DNA of 11,835 nt from VGPI01 sp964482845. GTDB lineage: Bacteria > Cloacimonadota > Cloacimonadia > Cloacimonadales > Cloacimonadaceae. Positions within the stretch are counted from its first letter, which is position 1. Each line of letters opens with the position of its first letter. Of this stretch, positions 7,691-11,835 are shown piece after piece. Location of the stretch: the NCBI GenBank assembly GCA_964482845.1, contig CAYZZE010000071.1:1-11835 (forward strand), written 5' to 3'. A program made the position numbers and the translations under genes. The notes below the pieces were generated by a model that saw only the letters and a list, made by a program, of their open reading frames with translations, did not search any database and was not told the origin of the DNA.

Positions 7691-7720
7691 GTCCGCCAAT
7701 TTACACTAATTGACACGAAC
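7691..7720. repeat. AATT-type imperfect 10-nt direct repeat
   Basis: On the minus strand two roughly 10-nt units, GTGTCAATTA and GTGTAAATTG, follow one another, with CAATT and AATTG forming a short inverted repeat around six bases. The tract starts about 50 nt upstream of the candidate rpsU promoter -35. It is the first of several short low-complexity repeat types in this intergenic region. Confidence 0.5.
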
Positions 7721-7753
7721 GAAAAAGAGGTAGAGGGGGTTGAGAAAAGTGTG

Positions 7754-7799
7754 ATTGAGAATGAAGAATGATGAATGGATAATTGAGAATTGAGAATGG
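7754..7799. repeat. GAATTGAG-type purine-biased short repeat
   Basis: The plus strand carries imperfect copies of a 7-8-nt unit of the form ATTGAGA / ATGAAGA / ATGAATGG. The tandem ATTGAGA copies at 7782-7797 are the clearest. There is no coding potential with a start and ribosome binding site. From general knowledge, such tracts are scattered through the intergenic DNA of several bacterial lineages. Their function is unknown to me. Confidence 0.6.
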
Positions 7800-7813
7800 C
7801 CATGGAGGACGTA

Positions 7814-7836
7814 GGGTCGCTCTCCGGCAGCGACCC
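7814..7836. repeat. GGGTCGCT perfect hairpin
   Basis: GGGTCGCT (7814-7821) and AGCGACCC (7829-7836) form a perfect 8-bp GC-rich stem around a 7-nt loop. No T-run follows on either strand, so it is not a standard terminator. It sits between two low-complexity tracts, which suggests a REP-like dispersed palindrome rather than a gene-specific signal. Confidence 0.65.
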
Positions 7837-7870
7837 ATGTGCTGGTTGAGGAGGCTGAGAGATATATGGT

Positions 7871-7905
7871 CACGCGGATCGGACGGATGAAACGGATGGA
7901 CACGA
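7871..7905. repeat. CGGACGGAT-type degenerate repeat
   Basis: The plus strand contains successive imperfect copies of a CGGATSGGA-like unit (CGGATC, CGGATG, CGGATGG) between CACG at 7871 and CACGAG at 7900. It has no recognisable coding content and is the fourth short repeat type in the same intergenic stretch. Confidence 0.5.
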
Positions 7906-7979
7906 GTCAGGGGGGATGCGTGTTTCGTAACGGAGCATTCCGACGCACCGTTTTCTTCAGGGCTCATTGCACGACTTGA

Positions 7980-8001
7980 TGGTATCTTACACAAGATACC
8001 A
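7980..8001 (-). terminator. Stem-loop after the FGE-like gene, possible terminator
   Basis: A perfect 9-bp inverted repeat, TGGTATCTT and AAGATACCA, with a 4-nt loop lies 13 nt after the stop codon of the FGE-like gene on the minus strand. The bases after it (TCAAGTCG) are not T-rich, so Rho-independent termination is doubtful. It may instead stabilise the mRNA 3' end. Confidence 0.45.
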
Positions 8002-8014
8002 GCTATACGGGCGG

Positions 8015-8824
8015 CTATTTTCTTACGATAGAACGTGCGATCCGGAATCCGATATATTCCTTTGTCGTGGTGGGAGAAAAACTAAAGCGGTGGCCTACCG
8101 TGCAGGTGGTGGAAGGAGAGATCCATGAACCACCGCGCAGGACGCGGAAAGAACCACCTTCCGGTCCGGTGGGATTGGTGTGTGTGCCGGGCTCATAGGA
8201 ACGGAAGATATCCCAACACCATTCCCAGATGTTGCCGCTCATATCATGGAGTTCGAGTTTGTTGGCACTTTTGAGTCCCACTTCGTGGGTGCGCTGCTGG
8301 GAATTGCCACCAAACCAGCCGACGGCATTGATATCATTTGATCCGCTGTAAATGAAGTTTTCAATGTGGATACCGCTTCTGGCGGCAAACATCCACTCCA
8401 TTTCCGTGGGCAGGCGATATCCGTCCGCCGTCCAGTCGCATATGATACTATGATGATTGCCATCATCGGTATTCCAGCCCTTGGGCCAGGCATCGGGATT
8501 GGCAGGAAACCCGATATACCGATAGGCAGGGGTGAGTTGTTCCGCGATGCTTTTGCGATTGCAAAACTCGATGGCGTTATACCAGGAGACCTGATCCACC
8601 GGACGATTCGTGTTGTTGACAAATAAAGATGGATTACTTCCCGTCACTGCCTCATATTCAGCTTGGGTAACCTCGTATTTGCCGATCATGAAGCTGCTGA
8701 GCGTCACTTTGGAAGTGCCGTTGTGGAAAGTGCCGCCTACCACGGTGACCATTTGCGAAGGCAATGCGGTAGTACAGATCAGGAACAGGCCCAAGAGTAT
8801 CATTGTGAGTTTGCTCGGTTTCAT
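8015..8824 (-). CDS. Secreted FGE-sulfatase (SUMF1)-domain protein
   Basis: The 269-residue product has an N-terminal signal peptide (hydrophobic about 6-20, likely cleavage near 20-23; Cys17 lacks a proper lipobox). The rest is one FGE-sulfatase/SUMF1 domain: FMIGKYEVTQAEYEAVTG (45-62), YRLPTEMEWMFAARSG (136-151), MSGNIWEWCWD (195-205), RGGSW (230-234) and a terminal IGFRIARS. True formylglycine-generating enzymes use two cysteines just after RGGS. Here the second is kept (Cys241) and the first position is Ser236, so sulfatase activation is doubtful and a structural or binding role is more likely. No sulfatase gene is nearby. The ATG follows GAGGT with an 8-nt spacer. It is transcribed alone, divergently from the barrel-protein gene. 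Confidence 0.88.
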   Translation of the reverse strand: MKPSKLTMILLGLFLICTTALPSQMVTVVGGTFHNGTSKVTLSSFMIGKYEVTQAEYEAVTGSNPSLFVNNTNRPVDQVSWYNAIEFCNRKSIAEQLTPAYRYIGFPANPDAWPKGWNTDDGNHHSIICDWTADGYRLPTEMEWMFAARSGIHIENFIYSGSNDINAVGWFGGNSQQRTHEVGLKSANKLELHDMSGNIWEWCWDIFRSYEPGTHTNPTGPEGGSFRVLRGGSWISPSTTCTVGHRFSFSPTTTKEYIGFRIARSIVRK

Positions 8825-8869
8825 ATATGTTTACCTCATGGAAAATCATTGGCTGCTTAGCATAAGAGG

Positions 8870-8898
8870 ACAGCGCGGGGAGTGACTGATTTAGTCAA
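8870..8898 (-). promoter_or_regulatory. Candidate promoter with overlapping operator for the FGE-like gene
   Basis: On the minus strand TTGACT (8898-8893) is a good -35 match about 68 nt upstream of the start codon. The -10 at 17 nt (CGCTGT) is poor. The -35 overlaps a perfect inverted repeat, TGACT (8883-8887), a 5-nt spacer and AGTCA (8893-8897), which could be a regulator site. Both readings are tentative. Confidence 0.35.
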
Positions 8899-9065
8899 GC
8901 ACTTTTTGTTTGCGGCATCCGGTTTCAGGGCCAAGATCAGCTTTATACCACCAGGAATTATCTCCTTGGGGTGGACTTTCTGCCGAGGGGGCAAAAACCG
9001 CTTTTCCTCTGATCAGGAATTTTCATCACTTATTACTTTTCGATCCCGATATACGGTTTATTTGA
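8899..9065. other. Intergenic DNA between divergent genes, no gene seen
   Basis: This stretch separates the FGE-like gene from the divergent barrel-protein gene. The barrel gene's frame stays open to an ATG at 8882, but the upstream part lacks a Shine-Dalgarno and would bury the signal peptide, so I treat it as noncoding. Beyond a weak CCACC/GGTGG pair near 8949-8976 I see no repeat or RNA structure. Confidence 0.5.
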
Positions 9066-9094
9066 TTGACAAGCTGATACATTCACAAATGTGT
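9066..9094 (+). promoter_or_regulatory. Candidate promoter of the barrel-protein gene
   Basis: TTGACA at 9066-9071 is a perfect -35 match. At 17-nt spacing the -10 would be ATGTGT, which is weak. The start codon lies 45 nt further on. An inverted repeat, ACATT (9079-9083) and AATGT (9088-9092), covers the spacer and -10 and could be an operator. Confidence 0.4.
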
Positions 9095-9139
9095 GCAACA
9101 ATCGGCAGTCATGAAAATGGAATGAGAAAGGAAGTAAGG

Positions 9140-9808
9140 ATGAGAACATTTATTGTCATCGGGATCATAATGATGCTCACCGGTGTCCTTAATGGCGAGG
9201 CAGATACGCTCAAAGTGCAGAGCGGCAAGACCGAATTATGGGTCATGGGTGCGTTTTGTGTCACAGAACTTCACCGAAGTTGGAATGCCGAGATGGGACA
9301 CAAATTGGGTTTTTGGGGTACGCGTCACATCGATGAAAGTTTCAATGCCAACGCAGGCTTGCATCTGCACCATTACCGGATGATCCGCTATGTTCCTCAT
9401 CCATACACCCATGTGATCGCCATGCGGGAGCGTGTATCCACGCTCAAACTGAGATTGCCCGTTTCCTTGTATGTAAAAAGCGACCCGAGATATCAGGTTG
9501 TGCCCAATTTTGGACTTGGTTTATATCTGGATACTCCCGTGTGGAGCCGAAGGAAAGAGACCCGCGACCTGATCTCCGAAATCCAAATCCACAACTACAA
9601 TACCACCGAAACATATCCAACGCTCTCGCTTGGATACAGCATCCATCTGGCGTGGGTGATCGATTGGCTGTTGCTGGAATTGAGATGGAGCAACGATCTT
9701 ACGTCTTCCGATCTACCTTGGCTCAGGGATCATACTGCCGACGCCGGACGGAAAACCACGACCAAGCACACGGATTTTGCCGTCATCATGAACTACAGGT
9801 TGTTCTGA
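9140..9808 (+). CDS. Secreted beta-barrel-like outer-membrane protein, unassigned family
   Basis: I do not recognise the family. The 222-residue product has a signal peptide (hydrophobic 4-17, likely cleavage after Ala21) and then alternating hydrophobic/polar stretches typical of transmembrane beta-strands. Examples are TLKLRLPVSLYV (101-112), FGLGLYLDTPV (124-134), TLSLGYSIHLAWVIDWL (161-177) and the terminal FAVIMNYRLF. Ending in Phe after an aromatic/hydrophobic strand is the usual recognition signal for barrel insertion, so an 8-stranded-type outer-membrane barrel is likely. The frame is open from 8882, but ATG 9140 has AAAGGA 7 nt upstream and begins the signal peptide, so it is chosen. 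It converges with the lipoprotein gene after 25 bp, with no terminator hairpin between them. Confidence 0.75.
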   Translation: MRTFIVIGIIMMLTGVLNGEADTLKVQSGKTELWVMGAFCVTELHRSWNAEMGHKLGFWGTRHIDESFNANAGLHLHHYRMIRYVPHPYTHVIAMRERVSTLKLRLPVSLYVKSDPRYQVVPNFGLGLYLDTPVWSRRKETRDLISEIQIHNYNTTETYPTLSLGYSIHLAWVIDWLLLELRWSNDLTSSDLPWLRDHTADAGRKTTTKHTDFAVIMNYRLF

Positions 9809-9833
9809 TCCCCCATCAGAGCGGTAGACCTTG

Positions 9834-10871
9834 CTAAATTGAGGGGCGGTATCCTTTGACGAATCCCATGAAATATAGAGCCGAGCCGTCGCCGCGGGTG
9901 GTCAGTTTGTCTATCGTCCGGAAATATCTTGTCCCATCCAAGATCCCATCGAACAGGAGGCGGGTCTCGGCGGTATTCATATCCCGATGGTATAAATTGG
10001 CTGCGCCATAAACCGTTTGCGAGTAATAGAGCTGCGCGCTGGCGGGCGAAAAGGAAAAGGAATGGCATTGGTCAATATCCAAGATATGGTCCTCATTGCT
10101 GTGATAAACCCTCAATCTACGGGCATCGGAATCCGGCATTGGAACCAGCATGGCAAAGAGACGTCCGTCCAATGAAACCCCGAAACTGTGATTATAGACA
10201 CTTTCATCGAGGATCGATACCGTATGAGAACCGTCGGCATCGCACCGATACAAACTCGTTTTCATCGGATTGAAAGATGCGCTGAAATAATAATATCGGT
10301 TCAGATCAGGCCGGTAGATGGCATACTCCGCAAAATGCTCGTTGTCGATCTCGACCCGGTCCCCGGTTTGCAGATCGAGCCGATTGATCTTGCCGTCCCG
10401 GATCATCGTGAGATAACGTTTATCGAATGAAAGCGCCGGACTACGGAGCATCGGAGTATCCTCCAGAGTAAGGTTGTGGAGCTGGCTCCCGTCAAAATTG
10501 ATACGGTAGATATCTCCATTGGCAGCAAAATAGAGCGTCTGCGTGACGGGATTGGCCGCCAAGTAGTTTTGGTCGGAACAGGTCAGCGAACTGGGCAAGA
10601 GAGGATTGATCCAACCCATGACCAGATCTTTGCGCCACAATTGGTCCCGGATATAGAACGCATATCGATCGTCAAAACTGAAGGCATTGCCAAATGATGG
10701 ATTATAGAAGCCGATACCTGCCGTGAGACGCAGATCGGGCGAGATGGTCAGCGTGTACTGAATGTCAGGTCCAGTGACGGGGTTCTGTTTCCAAGGTTCG
10801 TTTTCAGAACATCCCAATAACAGGACCAACATTGCCGTCAGGCATAAGGCGATGGTCAGGCGTCTAGACAT
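9834..10871 (-). CDS. Lipoprotein with a beta-propeller-like repeat domain
   Basis: The 345-residue product starts with a lipoprotein signal: MSRR, a hydrophobic stretch, then the lipobox LLGC with lipidated Cys21. It should therefore be anchored in a membrane facing the periplasm or outside. The mature part has repeated YWTD/WD40/TolB-like units of about 40-45 residues. The clearest are TLYFAANGDIYRINFDGSQL (112-131), RYLTMIRDGKINRLDLQTGD (152-171), a unit at 192-221 ending in DGSHTVSIL, and QLYYSQTVYGAANLYHRD (280-297). This fits a six- or seven-bladed propeller, a fold used for binding rather than for one defined reaction, so no specific role is assigned. The ATG follows GGGAG with an 8-nt spacer. 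The gene is transcribed alone and is convergent with the barrel-protein gene. Confidence 0.8.
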   Translation of the reverse strand: MSRRLTIALCLTAMLVLLLGCSENEPWKQNPVTGPDIQYTLTISPDLRLTAGIGFYNPSFGNAFSFDDRYAFYIRDQLWRKDLVMGWINPLLPSSLTCSDQNYLAANPVTQTLYFAANGDIYRINFDGSQLHNLTLEDTPMLRSPALSFDKRYLTMIRDGKINRLDLQTGDRVEIDNEHFAEYAIYRPDLNRYYYFSASFNPMKTSLYRCDADGSHTVSILDESVYNHSFGVSLDGRLFAMLVPMPDSDARRLRVYHSNEDHILDIDQCHSFSFSPASAQLYYSQTVYGAANLYHRDMNTAETRLLFDGILDGTRYFRTIDKLTTRGDGSALYFMGFVKGYRPSI

Positions 10872-10907
10872 GCTTCACGCTCCCATGTGTTTTGTGGTTC
10901 TGTTTGA

Positions 10908-10936
10908 CGTAGAATATGGCTCAGCAAATTTGTCAA
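10908..10936 (-). promoter_or_regulatory. Candidate promoter of the lipoprotein gene
   Basis: On the minus strand TTGACA (10936-10931), preceded by TC, lies about 60 nt upstream of the ATG. The -10 at 17 nt is TCTACG, which is weak; ATTCTA is available at 15 nt. The palindromic element at 10953-11035 lies immediately upstream of this -35 and could influence it. Confidence 0.45.
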
Positions 10937-10952
10937 GAATTTTCGGCGCATC

Positions 10953-11035
10953 TCCTCCTTGCTTGATAACCTTAGTATAACCTTAGTATAACCTTACGAC
11001 CGTAAGGTTATACTAAGGTTATTGAGCAGGGAGGA
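10953..11035. repeat. Palindromic intergenic element, copy B (inverted relative to copy A)
   Basis: A perfect 21-bp inverted repeat (10978-10998 and 11001-11021) with a 2-nt centre is built from 11-bp AACCTTAGTAT units: three on the left and two on the right, the mirror of copy A. The outer flanks TCCTCCTTGCT and AGCAGGGAGGA are near-perfect inverted repeats. Positions 10953-11022 equal the reverse complement of 210-279. It sits between the lipoprotein gene and the truncated OvoA-like gene. A T-run at 11050-11058 lies too far downstream to make it a normal terminator. Confidence 0.9.
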
Positions 11036-11137
11036 AGTGGGAAAGAGGATTTTTTTTTAGCGACGCGGGACAGGATTTGGCAAAGCATCAATTCCGGCTA
11101 AACTGTTGTTAGAGAAACGATGCAAGAGGTGATGGTC

Positions 11138-11317
11138 ATGCAGAATCTGACAGGACTTAAAACTCTGATCCTGAATCAGGGAATTTCCGAGGAGATACGG
11201 GAGCGGATTCGTAAGTATTTTAATGATGCCTTTACTTTGGATGAGAAGTTGTATGAATTGCTTGCTGACGATGATGCTTATTATCAGCAAGCCGATCCGC
11301 TAAGGCATTCGCTGATC
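11138..11317 (+). pseudogene. Truncated OvoA-like N-terminus (5-histidylcysteine sulfoxide synthase)
   Basis: About 60 residues resemble the N-terminal DinB-like part of OvoA, the iron enzyme that joins cysteine to histidine in ovothiol synthesis: a helix with IRKYFNDAFTLDEKLYELL, then DDDAYYQQADPLRHSLI. The last part matches the family signature D-P-L-R-H-P-L-I-F-Y. Homology stops there, at about 11317. The normal continuation, including the iron-ligand histidines and the FGE-type catalytic domain, is absent, and full-length OvoA is several hundred residues. The frame runs on with unrelated residues to a stop at 11438-11440. I prefer ATG 11138, with AGAGGTG 6 nt upstream, over ATG 11120. This comparison is from memory of the family. 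Confidence 0.6.
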
Positions 11318-11475
11318 AGTTTAGAACCAAAGACTGGGCGAAACTGCATCAATTCATCTATTACCGTATCATTCAAGTCGTGGAGATCTGCCTTCGCAGT
11401 ACCGGGCACTACGACAAATCACCTTATAGAGAAGATCTGACCGAGTCTTGGCAGATGAAAATACGGCAGGTGTAA
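11302..11475 (+). pseudogene. Unrecognised gene 3' end, out of frame with the OvoA-like fragment
   Basis: In the -1 frame relative to the OvoA-like fragment, an open stretch ends at the TAA at 11473-11475. Its translation is strongly protein-like, for example DWAKLHQFIYYRIIQVVEI, then GHYDKSPYREDL and a terminal WQMKIRQV. It has no start codon with a ribosome binding site of its own. The simplest reading is that a deletion near 11312-11320 joined the 5' part of the OvoA-like gene to the 3' end of another gene. I do not recognise the family. It could instead be a chance open frame. Confidence 0.4.
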
Positions 11476-11507
11476 AAAATGGGCAAATGCCAAAAGAGCG
11501 GTTTTTC

Positions 11508-11536
11508 TTGACAGAAAAGCAACCATCCAAAGATTG
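11508..11536 (+). promoter_or_regulatory. Candidate promoter of the tRNA cluster
   Basis: TTGACA at 11508-11513, preceded by TC, is a perfect -35. With a 17-nt spacer the -10 would be AGATTG (11531-11536), placing transcription start about 7 nt before the first tRNA. This is the expected position, although the -10 is poor. Confidence 0.5.
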
Positions 11537-11549
11537 GACTCACTTCAGA

Positions 11550-11626
<77 letters not shown>

Positions 11627-11637
11627 CAATTTTGAAT

Positions 11638-11667
11638 GAGTGTTGCCAAGGCAAAACTCTTTTTTTT
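11638..11667 (+). terminator. Intrinsic terminator after the initiator tRNA
   Basis: GAGTGTTGCC (11638-11647), AA and GGCAAAACTC (11650-11659) form a 10-bp stem with one mismatch, followed immediately by eight Ts (11660-11667). It lies 11 nt after the initiator tRNA and only 5 nt before the next tRNA, so the downstream tRNAs need read-through or a promoter overlapping this element. Confidence 0.8.
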
Positions 11668-11672
11668 ATCAA

Positions 11673-11749
<77 letters not shown>

Positions 11750-11756
11750 ATATTCA

Positions 11757-11833
11757 GCGCCAGTAGCTCAGTAGGACAGAGCAGCAGCCTTCTAAGCTGC
11801 GGGTCAGGGGTTCGAATCCCTTCTGGCGTGCCA
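11757..11833 (+). tRNA. tRNA-Arg (TCT)
   Basis: The 77-nt cloverleaf has anticodon stem GCAGC/GCTGC around loop CTTCTAA (anticodon TCT at 11791-11793), T-loop TTCGAAT, discriminator G and an encoded CCA. It reads AGA/AGG codons. The acceptor stem GCGCCAG/CTGGCGT again ends in a G1-U72 wobble. It follows the previous tRNA after 7 nt, so the two are probably cotranscribed. The cluster may continue beyond the window. Confidence 0.93.
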
Positions 11834-11835
11834 GC

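Noticed and set aside
7594..7994. Overlapping minus-strand frames of 65-97 codons between rpsU and the FGE-like gene
   Set aside because: They translate low-complexity repeat tracts, lack ribosome binding sites and overlap one another in different frames.
8882..9139. 86-codon N-terminal extension of the barrel-protein gene
   Set aside because: It has no ribosome binding site at 8882, and it would place the clear signal peptide in mid-protein. ATG 9140 has AAAGGA at proper spacing.
10953..11058. Palindromic element copy B plus the downstream T-run as an intrinsic terminator
   Set aside because: The T-run begins 15-29 nt after the hairpin arms, too far for Rho-independent termination, and copy A has no such T-run.

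Overview
The window looks like a chromosomal segment of a Gram-negative (two-membrane) bacterium, most plausibly in the Cloacimonadota or a nearby FCB-type lineage. That placement is inference. It rests on a secreted formylglycine-generating-enzyme-like protein, a small outer-membrane barrel protein ending in Phe, a lipoprotein beta-propeller, a ribosomal protein S21 gene heading a primase/sigma operon, and tRNA genes that encode their own CCA. No phage, CRISPR or defence locus was found, and I see no convincing new multi-gene system. The unusual material lies in the intergenic DNA and in one broken gene.

Left end (1-774): no intact gene. It holds a stem-loop (120-150), an 87-bp palindromic element (195-281), a 31-bp tandem repeat of about 3.7 copies (321-434), and the intrinsic terminator of the rpoD operon (719-741).

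Housekeeping operon on the minus strand (7574 down to 775): rpsU, cvpA, mutS2, dnaG, rpoD. This is the classic rpsU-dnaG-rpoD macromolecular-synthesis operon with cvpA and mutS2 inserted. The last four genes are separated by only 6-8 nt, and the dnaG and rpoD Shine-Dalgarno sequences overlap the preceding stop codons. A 209-nt structured gap separates rpsU from cvpA. Three start codons were decided by inspection: cvpA starts at 7158, and mutS2 and rpsU start with TTG.

Intergenic mosaic (7575-8014): no gene, but several different short repeat types lie next to each other: AATT-type, GAATTGAG-type, a GGGTCGCT hairpin and a CGGACGGAT-type tract. A stem-loop follows the next gene.

Envelope block (8015-10871): a secreted FGE-sulfatase-domain protein (minus strand), a divergent beta-barrel-like secreted protein (plus strand), and a convergent lipoprotein beta-propeller (minus strand). 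They share localisation but nothing shows a shared function.

Right end (10872-11835): a second copy of the palindromic element, inverted relative to the first and identical over 70 bp; a truncated OvoA-like gene fused out of frame to an unrecognised fragment; and a tRNA cluster (initiator Met, a CAT-anticodon Met-type tRNA, Arg-TCT) with an intrinsic terminator after the initiator tRNA. A TTGAC motif occurs at -35-like positions upstream of five transcription units, each with a weak -10.
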